Shown: in pieces, positions 1-9,002 of the stretch
How positions within the stretch are numbered: position 1 is the first letter of the stretch
Layout of the letters: each line of letters begins with the position of its first letter
Assembly (NCBI RefSeq): GCF_007004065.1
Contig: NZ_VFSV01000007.1
Location: 1-64,000 of the forward strand
Source: Palleronia caenipelagi
Lineage (GTDB): Bacteria; Pseudomonadota; Alphaproteobacteria; Rhodobacterales; Rhodobacteraceae
Direction: 5' to 3'
Length of the DNA stretch: 64,000 nt
Translations under genes and position numbers: made by a program
Notes under the pieces: model-generated
Seen by the model: only the letters and a program-made list of their open reading frames with translations
Told to the model about the DNA's origin: nothing
Database searches by the model: none

Positions 1-260
1 TTCTTCTGGCGCAAGCGTTCCAGCTCAGCGGCATCGGCTTTCAGCCGGCGTTTCGCTTCCGACCAGCCGAACACCTCGATCTCTGGCCGCCAGGTGTTCA
101 GCTGAGTGCTGATGACCCCCAGCTCTTTCGCAACGCTGCCCTGCGTCGCCCCCGGTTCGTAAAGCCGCGTGGATCCCGTTCGATGCGGTGCCTCAACCAA
201 TGGCGCACCTTGCATCTCACCCTTGAATTCGTCCGCATATTCCCGTCGATGCCGTCCCAT
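1..260 (-). CDS. IS3-family OrfA-type transposase subunit, N-terminal part (cut by window edge)
   Basis: Reading leftwards from ATG 260 the frame stays open to base 1 (86 residues). It contains YEPGATQGSVAKELGV followed by TQLNTW, which looks like the helix-turn-helix of IS3/IS911-type OrfA proteins, and then a charged stretch ending AAELERLRQK, like the leucine-zipper start that follows the HTH in that family. In the family OrfA binds the terminal repeats and is fused to OrfB by frameshifting. A purine-rich GGGAGCAAGAG lies directly upstream of the ATG. The region between the start and the HTH is longer than usual for the family, so this copy may be divergent or decayed. OrfB would lie outside the window. 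Confidence 0.55.
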   Translation of the reverse strand, partial: MGRHRREYADEFKGEMQGAPLVEAPHRTGSTRLYEPGATQGSVAKELGVISTQLNTWRPEIEVFGWSEAKRRLKADAAELERLRQK

Positions 261-573
261 CTCTTGCTCCCATCTCTGGGCAGGGATGAAGTACACCGCA
301 GCCCGGAGACAGAGACGAAGATCGCCTTCTTCCAACCCAACTTAAGAATCGCACCTTCAAACCGTGGGACCGAACACCTTATGTGTCTCGTTCCTGACAT
401 AGTTGCCCCGTCGCCGCTCCCGGCCAGGACCGGCGACGGGGTTGATACAGCGCTAAGCACCTTGTGGCATGACCACGTCATCCAGCAGGCTGATCCTGCC
501 TCTCTTCACCGCCTCGAACAGTTGACGGCTGCCCGTTTTGCGGGACCGCGAAGCATAAGGAAGAGAGAGTGAC
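261..573 (+). other. Non-coding left flank of the IS110-type element; possible bridge-RNA region
   Basis: There is no convincing coding frame in these 313 bases. They contain a perfect 11-bp inverted repeat, CCCCGTCGCCG at 406-416 and CGGCGACGGGG at 431-441, with a 14-nt loop, and smaller hairpins at 485-499 (GCAGG/CCTGC) and near 530-545 (CCCG/CGGG). In IS110-group elements the non-coding end upstream of the transposase encodes a structured bridge RNA that guides recombination. A long structured 5' flank and a short 3' flank fit that layout. The exact element ends were not identified, and the RNA assignment is inference. Confidence 0.35.
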
Positions 574-1539
574 ATGATATCTGAGATCACCATCTCTGGG
601 ATAGATGTATCGCGCGACTGGCTGGACGGGTTCTGTCTTCCCGGCTGAAAAAGGCGGTTCCGGCACCTTAACACGGCGGACGCCCACAATGCGCTGGTCG
701 CGATGATCCGGCAGCTACCTGGCCCCGTGAAAGTGGGATTTGAGGCTACGGGTGGCCATGAATGGCTGCTCTGGACGGAACTTACCGATGGAGGGATTAA
801 CGCGGTCCAGCTGCCTCCCGCACACATCAAGGCGTTCGCGCTTTCCCGGGGCACGCTGGCAAAGACTGACCGGATCGATGCCGAACTCATCGCGCGGTTC
901 ATGGCATTCAGACCGGAGGCCGGGCGAGAATTACCAGATGAGAATCTACGCATTCTCCGAACTTTGACAACGCGCAGAGGGCAGCTTGTCGATATGCGCA
1001 AGCGGCTCAAAGCTCAGATCAGCGTGCGCAGCAAGCAGGGTGTTTCTGCCGACTTTGAGATCCTGAACAATGAACTCCAAGCGGTCCTCGATGCTCAGAT
1101 CGATGACATCGAACGGCGCATTGAAGACGTCATCGCACAAGTAGAAACTCTTGCCGACAAGGCGGAGCTACTGCGATCAATCCCAGGCATTGGCCCGATC
1201 TCGGCCGCGATGCTGATTGCCGAATTGCCCGAATTGGGCCGGATGACGTCAGGCGAGGCCGCCGCTATGACCAGCCTCGCAACGGTCCCCCATGACATTG
1301 GAGCGATGCGAGGCAGGAGATCGATTGCGGGTGGGCGACGGTCTCTTCGGCATGTTCTGTTCCAGGCATCACCCGTTGCCACCTGCCACAACCCAGTTCT
1401 CAAACCACTCGCCAGGCGTCTCAAGAAGCGCGGCAAGCCACACAAACTCGTCATTATCGCTACCGCACGAAGGCTGGTCAAAATCGCAAACACGATCATC
1501 AAAACCAGATCAGATTGGCAGCTTCAGCCAGGCGAATGA
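574..1539 (+). pseudogene. IS110-family transposase interrupted by an in-frame TGA
   Basis: From ATG 574 the frame reads MISEITISGIDVSRDWLDGF, the N-terminal RuvC-like motif of IS110 DEDD transposases, then meets TGA at 646-648. It continues open from 649 to the stop at 1537-1539. The downstream part has the IS110 features FEATGGHEW, KTDRIDAELIARF, a SIPGIGPISAAML helix-hairpin-helix-like motif and a C-terminal RGRRSIAGGRRSLRHVLF block. Read through, the product would be about 320 residues, the normal family size. The stop separates the first catalytic Asp from the other active-site residues, so a product starting at ATG 703 (278 aa) should be inactive. The serine-glycine expected before the GGR block also looks altered (HDIG). 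A shift of CGA to TGA or a sequencing error would explain the stop. Confidence 0.85.
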
Positions 1540-1570
1540 ACACAGTTGCTAGTTTGACAGAAAAGAGATT

Positions 1571-1601
1571 AAAAAAAGCCGCTCCCTTTTCAGGGGGCGG
1601 C
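1571..1601 (-). terminator. Rho-independent terminator of the HELTH-motif lipoprotein gene
   Basis: The stem GCCGCTCCC (1578-1586) pairs with GGGGGCGGC (1593-1601), and read leftwards it is followed by seven T (1577-1571). It lies about 85 bp after the stop of the leftward gene ending at 1685. Confidence 0.8.
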
Positions 1602-1684
1602 CAGTCCATCAGGGAGAAAACGGACACTTCACATCGAATGTGACCGTTAACTCAACTCTAGGGGGAAGCGCGTCTTTTGTCATC

Positions 1685-2428
1685 TTAATTACAGGGAGGA
1701 CCTTCCGGGAAATTGGGGTTTGGTCTGACAATGTTGCTATTCGGCACCAGTGAACGCCGGGCAAGACCGGCAAACTCAGGCCGAAGCAGTGCATAGAGGC
1801 GGGCTGTGCGCGGAGCGTCGGGGGCGAGTGCCCGACAGCAAACAAATTCTTCGACCAGCGCAGCCTGCTGTTCGTAACCGAAATCGGAAAAACGTGCTGA
1901 TGAGTGCAGAGCGAAGAGATATGGGTCGTCCGTCTGCGCATGTTCGCCGGACGCCTTCCAAGGTGCATATCCCGTCCGCGCCCGGTTCTGCCATTGCCAG
2001 ACATGGGTCAGTTCATGGGCCAGTAACATAGCGTCGGCCAACGGCAGAACTTTCGGATACTGCCCGAGAAATTCGTCGAGATAGAAGCGGCGTGCGAAGA
2101 ATATTCTGTTACCGATCGTCGTCGCGGCGACGCGGGTTTCCACTGCTGCGGTCTCGGGCGGATGGATCCGTTCACGGCAGGTTTTGGCGGGGCGGGGATC
2201 GCGGGTGCTCCTGAAGGCATAGAGCGGATTGCGGCTGTGTATCGTAATCCGGTCGACGTCCATCTGTGAGGCGTAGAGGGTATTTGCGTACTGAATTTCT
2301 GCCGTCGTCAGAGTGCGCCCGCAGCTGCTTGTTGCAAACATCAGCAGGAGGACGACAACGCTTCGAAAGCTGCCGATAGCGCGGATGGAAAAGAGGCGGG
2401 GATGCGAATCTGAAAAGCGGGTCGTCAT
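1685..2428 (-). CDS. Putative lipoprotein with HExxH zinc-protease-like motif
   Basis: 247 residues. A hydrophobic segment at about residues 23-33 ends in a lipobox-like FATSSC, so Cys36 is probably lipidated. HELTH at residues 138-142, followed by VWQWQ, is the HExxH signature of zinc metallopeptidase-like domains such as DUF4157. A second acidic stretch (ALVEEFVCCRAL) further on could supply a third ligand. The 36 residues before the lipobox Cys are rather long for a lipoprotein signal, but no better start follows. The gene stands alone with its own terminator. Whether it is an active protease is not shown by sequence. Confidence 0.65.
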   Translation of the reverse strand: MTTRFSDSHPRLFSIRAIGSFRSVVVLLLMFATSSCGRTLTTAEIQYANTLYASQMDVDRITIHSRNPLYAFRSTRDPRPAKTCRERIHPPETAAVETRVAATTIGNRIFFARRFYLDEFLGQYPKVLPLADAMLLAHELTHVWQWQNRARTGYAPWKASGEHAQTDDPYLFALHSSARFSDFGYEQQAALVEEFVCCRALAPDAPRTARLYALLRPEFAGLARRSLVPNSNIVRPNPNFPEGPPCN

Positions 2429-2548
2429 AAAGCGATGTCCAGCGAATGTTTCTCACAACCGATATCCCGCCACAGTTACGATATCCAAGAAACAATTCGG
2501 CCCGCACCATTGATGCGGGCCGAAAGAACGCTTTGCGTTGGAGCGGGA

Positions 2549-2782
2549 TCAGTAAGCAGCGAGCCGCCGTTGACCTTCTTGCACGCAGACTTGGTTGGCC
2601 TCGTCATCAGTCATGCTGTCGGGGCGCAGGATCGCTTCGTCCCAGACGACCTGATTGTGGCCATAGAGCTGGCATGTCACAGGACCCTTGGCGGTCTGAA
2701 CCGCGACCGGCTCCGACTCGTACTGAGCCTGAGTACAACCCGCAGCCGCTACAGCAAGAACAAGAACAGCGAACACTTTCAT
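2549..2782 (-). CDS. Small lipoprotein of unknown function
   Basis: 77 residues from ATG 2782, which has GGAG eight bases upstream at 2791-2794. A GTG three codons earlier is less likely. The N-terminus MKVFAVLVLAVAAAGC is a short lipoprotein signal with Cys16 as lipidation site. The mature part is hydrophilic and includes GPVTCQLYGHNQVVWDEA and a second Cys near the end, so a disulfide is possible. I do not recognise a family. It is expected at a membrane facing the periplasm. The following 210 bases up to parE contain nothing I can name. Confidence 0.75.
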   Translation of the reverse strand: MKVFAVLVLAVAAAGCTQAQYESEPVAVQTAKGPVTCQLYGHNQVVWDEAILRPDSMTDDEANQVCVQEGQRRLAAY

Positions 2783-2992
2783 TTCGAACACTCCAAAATT
2801 TGTAAACAGCTTACGCTGGATGCCTGTATAACAACGTTCAATCTTGTGAAATGCAATAGTTCAAACGGATGGTCGGGCTTTCGCATTTTAGATCGCGGTA
2901 AAGTGTTGTTTGAAGGCAATGTCGGCAAAATTTTGCCAGCGATGCGCCGTCTCAAACGGGCTTTACATTACCGTGATGGGCCTCGAATCTTG

Positions 2993-4942
2993 TCAGATGT
3001 CCAGCTCTTCGACAAACTTGGCGTTGGTTGAGATAAATTCGAACCGCATTTCGGGCTTTTTCCCCATCAGCCGCTCCACGAGATCCGCTGTCTCTCCACC
3101 GACTTCGTCATCAATTCTGACCCGGATCAGTTTGCGCGTGGCGGGGTCCATGGTGGTTTCTTTTAGATCCTTGGCGTCCATCTCGCCGAGACCCTTGAAC
3201 CGGCTGACGTCGATTTTTCCCTTTCCGCCTAGTCCTTTGGCCATGAGGGCGTTCTTCTCCTCCTCATCCAGCGCATAGACCCGACGCGGGCCCTGAGACA
3301 AACGGAACAGGGGCGGACAAGCGAGATAGAGGTGGCCTGCGTCGATCATCGGCCGCATCTGAGTAAAGAAGAATGTCATCAGCAAAGAGGCGATGTGGGC
3401 GCCGTCCACATCAGCGTCAGTCATGATGATGACCTTGTCATAGCGGAGATCATCCAGGTTGAATTTTGTCCCCATACCGACGCCGAGCGCCTGACACAGA
3501 TCGTTGATTTCCTGATTCTGACCGAGCTTCGACGAGGCCGCGCCAAGCACGTTCAGGATTTTCCCGCGCAGGGGCAGGAGGGCTTGGGTCTCGCGTTTCC
3601 GGGCCATTTTTGCCGATCCACCCGCCGAATCACCCTCGACGATGAAGAGTTCAGTGCCGTCGCGCTGCTTTTTCGAGCAATCGACCAGCTTTCCGGGCAA
3701 ACGCAGCTTCTTCGTTGCGGATTTCCGCGCGGTTTCCTTTTCCTGACGGCGGCGCAGGCGCTCTTCCGAGCGCAGAACGAGGAAATCAAGGATCGCCCCG
3801 GCAGCTTTGGTGTCCGCGGCCAGCCACGAGTCGAATCGGTCGCGGATCGCGGTTTCAACCAGCTTTTGAGCCGCATTGGTCGCGAGGCGGTCCTTGGTCT
3901 GGCCGACGAATTCGGGGTCGGCGATAAAGCACGAGACCAGCGCGCAGCCGCCGGTGATCAGGTCGTCGCGAGTGATGTTACCAGCTTTGCGGTTGCCAAT
4001 CCGGTCGCCGTAGTCGCGGATACCCTTGAGGATGGCGGTCCAGAACCCGGCTTCGTGGGTGCCGCCCTCGGGCGTGGGCACGGTGTTACAGTAGGACTGG
4101 ATGAAGCCGTCGCGAGAGGGCGTCCAGTTGATCGCCCATTCGACCTTGCCCGGCGCATCGCGGAAATCGACTGTCCCGGCAAAGGGGGTCTCGGAATAGG
4201 TGGAGGCGCCGTTCAGCGTTTCCTTGAGGTAGTCGGACAGCCCGCCGGGGAAGTGGAACGTGGCTTCCTGCGGGGTTTCACCGTCATCAATGGCCGACTT
4301 CCAGCGGATCTCGACGCCGGAGAACAGATAGGCCTTCGATCGCACCATCTTGAGCAGGCGGGCGGGTTTGAGCTGGAGTTTGCCAAAGATCTCGGCGTCA
4401 GGATGAAAGGTTACGGCGGTGCCGCGCCGGTTCGGCGCTGCGCCCACGTCGATCAGGCCACCTTGCGGCACGCCGCGGGAGAATTCCTGCGCTACGAGTT
4501 TGCGGTCCCGGGCGACCTCGACCCGGACATGATCGGAAAGCGCATTGACCACCGAAATGCCAACCCCGTGCAGACCGCCCGACGTCTGGTAGGCCTTCCC
4601 CGAGAACTTTCCGCCCGCGTGGAGGGTGCAAAGAATCACCTCCAGCGCGCTTTTGTCGGGGAATTTCGGGTGTGGATCGGTGGGGATGCCGCGCCCGTTG
4701 TCGCGGACCGTGACCGAACGGTCCTCGTGCATCTCGACTTCGATCCGATTGGCGTGACCGGCCACGGCCTCGTCCATGGAATTGTCAAGTACCTCGGCGA
4801 CCAGATGATGCAGTGCGCGCTCATCTGTTCCGCCGATATACATGCCGGGGCGTTTGCGAACGGGCTCCAGCCCTTCGAGAACCTCGATGGAGGATGCGTC
4901 GTAGGTTTGCGCTTCAGTACCGCGCATCAGGTCGTCTGCCAT
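2993..4942 (-). CDS. parE: DNA topoisomerase IV subunit B
   Basis: 649 residues, the usual size for alphaproteobacterial ParE. This is the ATPase subunit of topoisomerase IV, which decatenates daughter chromosomes with ParC. Visible in order: the GHKL ATPase motifs EVLDNSMDEAVAG and DNGRGIP, TSGGLHGVGISVVNALS, a transducer domain, and the TOPRIM signature EGDSAGGSAK followed by LPLRGKILNV and DADVDGAHI. The C-terminal Toprim tail motif RFKGLGEMDAKDL is present. ParE rather than GyrB is indicated by the short length without a GyrB insert and the FVEELDI ending. It is transcribed alone; parC is not in the window. A 548-codon frame runs antisense to it but is a coding shadow. Confidence 0.97.
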   Translation of the reverse strand: MADDLMRGTEAQTYDASSIEVLEGLEPVRKRPGMYIGGTDERALHHLVAEVLDNSMDEAVAGHANRIEVEMHEDRSVTVRDNGRGIPTDPHPKFPDKSALEVILCTLHAGGKFSGKAYQTSGGLHGVGISVVNALSDHVRVEVARDRKLVAQEFSRGVPQGGLIDVGAAPNRRGTAVTFHPDAEIFGKLQLKPARLLKMVRSKAYLFSGVEIRWKSAIDDGETPQEATFHFPGGLSDYLKETLNGASTYSETPFAGTVDFRDAPGKVEWAINWTPSRDGFIQSYCNTVPTPEGGTHEAGFWTAILKGIRDYGDRIGNRKAGNITRDDLITGGCALVSCFIADPEFVGQTKDRLATNAAQKLVETAIRDRFDSWLAADTKAAGAILDFLVLRSEERLRRRQEKETARKSATKKLRLPGKLVDCSKKQRDGTELFIVEGDSAGGSAKMARKRETQALLPLRGKILNVLGAASSKLGQNQEINDLCQALGVGMGTKFNLDDLRYDKVIIMTDADVDGAHIASLLMTFFFTQMRPMIDAGHLYLACPPLFRLSQGPRRVYALDEEEKNALMAKGLGGKGKIDVSRFKGLGEMDAKDLKETTMDPATRKLIRVRIDDEVGGETADLVERLMGKKPEMRFEFISTNAKFVEELDI

Positions 4943-5008
4943 GGAGTTCTGCCCTGCCCTTGTTGCCGCGCATTATGACGACGTGCCGGGTCCGGGGCAA
5001 GCGACAGC

Positions 5009-6136
5009 TCAGGGGCGCGCGAGGCTGGGGGCGAGGAGGACAATCAGAAGCGACAGCACCGCGACGTAGATCATCGCCGTGGCAAGGGAAGTGGCGGCGG
5101 CGATCCAGCCAATCACCGGTGGTCCGAGCAGGATCGCGCCGTATCCGAGTGTCGCGACACTGGCGATGCCGGTTCCGGGGGGAATGTGAGGATCGGCAGC
5201 GGCGCGGGAAAAGGCCAGCGGGAACAGTGCCGCGCAACCGATCCCCATCAGCGCCATGGCGATGAGAGCGACTGCGAATCCCGGCGAGAGCGCCAGCAGG
5301 CCCGCGCCTGCGACAGCGATGATCCCGCTGATCCGCGCCGCCTGAATCGGGCCGATACGGGCGACGATCCGGTCCGCGGTCAGTCGGGTGCCGACCATGA
5401 AGGCCGAAAACACGGCGAGCCCGATGCCGGACCGGGCTTCTGTCGTGCCTGTCTCCTCGATCAGATAGAGCGCGCTCCAGTCGATCATCGAGCCTTCGCC
5501 CACCGCCGACGCCATGGCGATGAGACCGGCGGCGATCAGCGGCCCGCGCGGCAGGGCAAAAGCCGGGCCATCCTCGACAATTTGCGACTGCCACGGGACG
5601 CGTTCCAGCCAGAGGGTCAGGGCGGTGGCTGGCAGCGCTACGGCGGCGAAATGCGCCCAGACCGGTAGTTCCAGTGCGATCGCGACAGGTGCTGTCGCCG
5701 CACTGATCGCCGTGCCCAGAGAAAAGGCTGCGTGGAAGGACGACATGATGGGCCTGTCCATGGCGCGCTCGACTTCGGTGCCCCAGCCGTTCATCGCCAC
5801 ATCCATGCCTCCGAAACAGGCGCCGAAGAGCGCCAGCACAATTCCCAGCACCAAAACGGACGGCGCAAGTGCCAGCGCGATGGCGCAGAGGGGCAGGGCA
5901 ATGCTCAGAATGCGCGTCACCGTGGCCGCGCCGCGCTGGTCTGTCATCCGTCCTGCCACCGGGAAGGCCAGAAACGCCCCGGCGGCCACGCACAGCAGCA
6001 AGAGGCCAAGCGTATCAGCCCCGAGCGAGAACCGCTCGACAAAGGCCGGAATGCGCGAAGCCCAAAGACCCAGCATCCCCCCGTTCAGGGCAAAGGCCGC
6101 GACAATTGCGATGCGGGCGTCGCGTGTTTGGCTCAT
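5009..6136 (-). CDS. MFS transporter, YbjJ-like
   Basis: 375 residues from ATG 6136 (MSQTRDARIA). The upstream extension to 6193 is soluble-looking and overlaps the terminator zone, so I did not use it. About twelve hydrophobic helices are visible with the basic MFS loop GRMTDQRGAATVTR after the second helix. The segment GGMDVAMNGWGTEVER resembles the YbjJ-type MFS subgroup. The substrate cannot be told from sequence. It lies 66 bp downstream of parE's start and is co-oriented with it, without an obvious link. Confidence 0.85.
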   Translation of the reverse strand: MSQTRDARIAIVAAFALNGGMLGLWASRIPAFVERFSLGADTLGLLLLCVAAGAFLAFPVAGRMTDQRGAATVTRILSIALPLCAIALALAPSVLVLGIVLALFGACFGGMDVAMNGWGTEVERAMDRPIMSSFHAAFSLGTAISAATAPVAIALELPVWAHFAAVALPATALTLWLERVPWQSQIVEDGPAFALPRGPLIAAGLIAMASAVGEGSMIDWSALYLIEETGTTEARSGIGLAVFSAFMVGTRLTADRIVARIGPIQAARISGIIAVAGAGLLALSPGFAVALIAMALMGIGCAALFPLAFSRAAADPHIPPGTGIASVATLGYGAILLGPPVIGWIAAATSLATAMIYVAVLSLLIVLLAPSLARP

Positions 6137-6196
6137 AGGGATCTCGCTGAAAACATGCCGAATCGCAGCGAACTTGCACCGTCCCCCAGACAAAGA

Positions 6197-6228
6197 AAAG
6201 GCCCGCGCTCGGACGAGCGACGGGCCTT
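6197..6228 (-). terminator. Strong Rho-independent terminator
   Basis: AAGGCCCG (6198-6205) pairs with CGGGCCTT (6221-6228), with an inner CGCTC/GAGCG extension. Read leftwards the stem runs into TTTTCTTTG. It ends the leftward transcript of the small Asp-rich secreted protein. Confidence 0.85.
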
Positions 6229-6265
6229 CGAGTTCAGGGAGGGAAACTGGTTACAGGAAAGTCTG

Positions 6266-6544
6266 TCAGTCGATTTTCGCGTCGATGTTGACGCCGTTGC
6301 CGTCGATGCTGACATCCACATCGCCACCGTCAACGTCCAGGTCGACGTCATCGCGGTCGCAATCGGCGCCATTGCCAATGCCACGGCATTTGTCCTGCCC
6401 GTGATCGCGAGCTTCGGCGGCAACATCGTTACCGTGATTGTTACCATTCCCGTGGCCTTTGCCGTTCCCATTGCCGGCGACAGCGGCGGTGGACAGGAGG
6501 GCGGTGGCGGCTGCGACGATGGCGGCTTTGAAGAAGGTGGTCAT
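6266..6544 (-). CDS. Small secreted Gly/Asn- and Asp-rich protein
   Basis: 92 residues from ATG 6544. The preceding 17 codons of open frame lack a signal-like character, so the signal peptide sets the start. MTTFFKAAIVAAATALLSTAAVAG is a clear Sec signal with an AVA-type cleavage site. The mature part has two zones: a GNGNGKGHGNGNNHGN stretch and a C-terminal stretch with alternating Asp (DVDLDVDGGDVDVSIDGNG). Two Cys flank a GIGNGAD segment. The alternation of Asp suggests a beta-strand or cation-binding repeat, but this is inference. No family recognised. It has its own terminator and no operon partner. Confidence 0.7.
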   Translation of the reverse strand: MTTFFKAAIVAAATALLSTAAVAGNGNGKGHGNGNNHGNDVAAEARDHGQDKCRGIGNGADCDRDDVDLDVDGGDVDVSIDGNGVNIDAKID

Positions 6545-6709
6545 ATCTTGTGTTCCGTCGATCTGCTGTGTGTCTGTGTTGTGGCGAGAACCCACAGGGG
6601 GTGAAAAGGTTCCTGAGCGTTTGGAGTTTTGCGAAGTTCCGCCACGTCATCTGTTGCTGGACCGCTTTGTTGGGCCACGCTATCCCGGAGAGATCAGAGG
6701 GAGGGCGAC

Positions 6710-7603
6710 ATGCGGATTTTCTTTACGGGTGGCAGTGGCAAGGCCGGGCGGCACGTGGTGCCGTGGCTGATTGAACAAGGCCACCGGGTGACGAATTTCG
6801 ACCTTGTGCCCCTCGACGCGCCCGATGTGCACAATCTTACTGGCGATCTGACCGATGCGGGGCAGGTCTGGGGTGCCATGAGCCAGCACGCGGATTTCGA
6901 TGAGCTGGAGGATGGCAAGGGCGTAAAACCCTATGACGCGGTCGTGCATTTCGCCGCCGTACCCCGGGTGATGATCCGCACCGATGCCGAGACCTACAGG
7001 GTGAACGTGCTGAGTACCTATAATGTGCTGGAGGCGGCGCTGCGGCTGGGCATCCGCAAGGTGATCTTTGCCTCCTCCGAGACGACCTATGGCATCTGTT
7101 TCGCCGATGGCGAGGTGAAGCCGCTTTATGTTCCGGTGGACGAAGACCACCCGACCGTCCCCCATGACAGCTACGCAATGTCCAAGGTGGTGAACGAGGC
7201 AACGGCAAAGAGCTTTCAGGCACGAACCGGGGCGGATGTCTACGGGCTCCGGATCAACAACGTGATCGAGCCGCACGAATACGCGGAGCTGTTTCGCGCC
7301 TTTGCCGAGGATCCGGCGCTGCGGCGGCGCAATATCTTTGGCTATATCGATGCGCGCGATCTGGGACACATGGTGGAGTGCTGCCTGCAGACCGACGGGC
7401 TCGGCTACGAAGTATTCAACGTGGCTAACCGCGATACCTCTGTTGCCCCGCCCAGCACCGAGATTGCCGACCGTTTTTACGATGGCGTGGAGCGGCGCAG
7501 CGGGCTGGACGGTCGCGAGACGTTTTACTCGATTGCGAAGGCACAGAAGATGATCGGGTTCTCTCCCAAATATGCGTGGCGCGATGAGCTGGGGCTCACC
7601 TGA
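6710..7603 (+). CDS. NAD(P)-dependent sugar epimerase/dehydratase-type SDR
   Basis: 297 residues from ATG 6710, which has GGGAGGG just upstream; the longer frame from 6629 is not supported by a binding site. The N-terminal TGGSGKAG is the glycine-rich nucleotide-binding motif of extended short-chain dehydrogenases, and FASSETTYG plus YAMSK (YxxxK) supply the Ser/Tyr/Lys active site. The central region FAAVPRVMI is typical of the family after the second strand. Such enzymes act on nucleotide sugars or related substrates; the exact one is not visible. The MATE transporter follows 43 bp downstream on the same strand. Confidence 0.85.
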   Translation: MRIFFTGGSGKAGRHVVPWLIEQGHRVTNFDLVPLDAPDVHNLTGDLTDAGQVWGAMSQHADFDELEDGKGVKPYDAVVHFAAVPRVMIRTDAETYRVNVLSTYNVLEAALRLGIRKVIFASSETTYGICFADGEVKPLYVPVDEDHPTVPHDSYAMSKVVNEATAKSFQARTGADVYGLRINNVIEPHEYAELFRAFAEDPALRRRNIFGYIDARDLGHMVECCLQTDGLGYEVFNVANRDTSVAPPSTEIADRFYDGVERRSGLDGRETFYSIAKAQKMIGFSPKYAWRDELGLT

Positions 7604-7646
7604 CGGGACTCTTGCCGGGTGGCGGGTCTCCGCGTAGAGCGAGCTG

Positions 7647-9002
7647 ATGTCCTGGCTGCAACATTATCAACGGATCCTCGCGTTGGGGGTGCCCCTGATC
7701 GGCTCGCTGATGGCTCAGATCGCGATCCAGTTCACGGATAGTATCATGCTCGGGCGCTACGATCTCGAAGCGCTTGCCGGGCAGGTGCTCGGCGGCGCTT
7801 TGTTCACTGTGCTTTTGCTCTTTGGTGCCGGGTTCGGCTTCGCCGTCACGCCCATTGTTGCCGAAGCAGAAGCGCGGGGACAATTCGCCGAGATCCGCCG
7901 GTCGATCCGTATGTCGCTCTGGCTCTCCACGGGCTTTGGAGCGCTGGCATTGCCGGTGTTTCTGGGTTCCGAGACCCTGTTCCTCGTTGCCGGGCAAGCC
8001 CCGGAAATCGCGGCGCTCGCCGGGCAGTATCTGCGGATCGCGGGGTTGGCGATTTTTCCGGCGCTGGGGTTGATGGCGCTGAGGTCCTATCTTTCGGGTC
8101 TCGGGCATACGCGCATCCAGTTCTGGGCCATGGTCGGTGCAGTGGTGGTGAATGCGCTGACCAATTACGCACTGATATTTGGCAACTGGGGCGCGCCGGA
8201 GATGGGGATTCGCGGGGCGGCGATCGCGTCAGTGATCTCGACGTTGGTTGCCTGCGCAGCGGTGGCGCTTTACGCCGCGCTGGCCACCCGCGATCACCGG
8301 ATCTTTCAGCACCTCTGGCGCGCCGATCCCGAAGCGCTGGCCCATGTCTTCCGTCTGGGCCTGCCCATTGGCCTCGCCATGCTGGCCGAGGCAGGCCTGT
8401 TCTCCATCGCCTCCGTTTTTATGGGATGGCTCGGGACCAATGCGCTTGCCGCCCATGGCATCGCCATGCAGATCATCACGTTGATTTTCATGGGCCATCT
8501 TGGTCTCAGCCAGGCCGCCACCATCCGCGCGGGTAATGCCAAGGGTCGCGATGATGCGCCTGGCCTGATCCGCGGCGGCCTTGCGGTCATGAGCCTGTCA
8601 GGCGCCCTGTCCCTCATCGCGGCGGCGGCCTTCCTGCTGATCCCGGTTCCGCTGATCGATCTGTTCCTACGGGACGGCGATCCGGCGCGGGGCGAGGTGG
8701 TGGCCATTGGCGTCTCACTGCTCGCAGCGGCGGCTCTGTTCCAGACTGTGGACGCAGCGCAGGTCATGGCCATGGGGCTCTTGCGGGGGTTGCAGGACAC
8801 CCGCGTCCCGATGATCTACGCGGCGATCAGCTACTGGGTTGTGGGCGCGCCGATGGCGCTGGTCCTTGGCTTCGGCCTCGGCATGGAGGGCGTCGGGATC
8901 TGGCTCGGTATGGCCTTGGGGTTGGCGTTGGCGGCGGTGCTTCTACAAACGCGGTTCTGGCGTCACGGTCCCGGCTGGGTCGCAAACGGATCCTCGGGGT
9001 AA
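7647..9002 (+). CDS. MATE-family efflux transporter
   Basis: 451 residues with about twelve transmembrane helices in two similar halves, as in NorM/DinF-type multidrug and toxin extrusion transporters that exchange cations for drugs. The first helix region [24 protein letters not shown] is typical. The duplicated pattern recurs in the second half around [17 protein letters not shown]. Substrate unknown. The last 40 bases overlap the 3' end of the convergent truA gene. Confidence 0.92.
   Translation: MSWLQHYQRILALGVPLIGSLMAQIAIQFTDSIMLGRYDLEALAGQVLGGALFTVLLLFGAGFGFAVTPIVAEAEARGQFAEIRRSIRMSLWLSTGFGALALPVFLGSETLFLVAGQAPEIAALAGQYLRIAGLAIFPALGLMALRSYLSGLGHTRIQFWAMVGAVVVNALTNYALIFGNWGAPEMGIRGAAIASVISTLVACAAVALYAALATRDHRIFQHLWRADPEALAHVFRLGLPIGLAMLAEAGLFSIASVFMGWLGTNALAAHGIAMQIITLIFMGHLGLSQAATIRAGNAKGRDDAPGLIRGGLAVMSLSGALSLIAAAAFLLIPVPLIDLFLRDGDPARGEVVAIGVSLLAAAALFQTVDAAQVMAMGLLRGLQDTRVPMIYAAISYWVVGAPMALVLGFGLGMEGVGIWLGMALGLALAAVLLQTRFWRHGPGWVANGSSG

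Noticed and set aside
646-648. Selenocysteine reading of the TGA in the IS110 transposase
   Set aside because: No SECIS-like fold directly after the codon that I can see and no selenoprotein precedent in this family; a nonsense change is simpler.
3332-4978. Long rightward frame (548 codons) antisense to parE
   Set aside because: Shadow of parE in a GC-rich genome; parE shows all family motifs and the shadow frame shows none.
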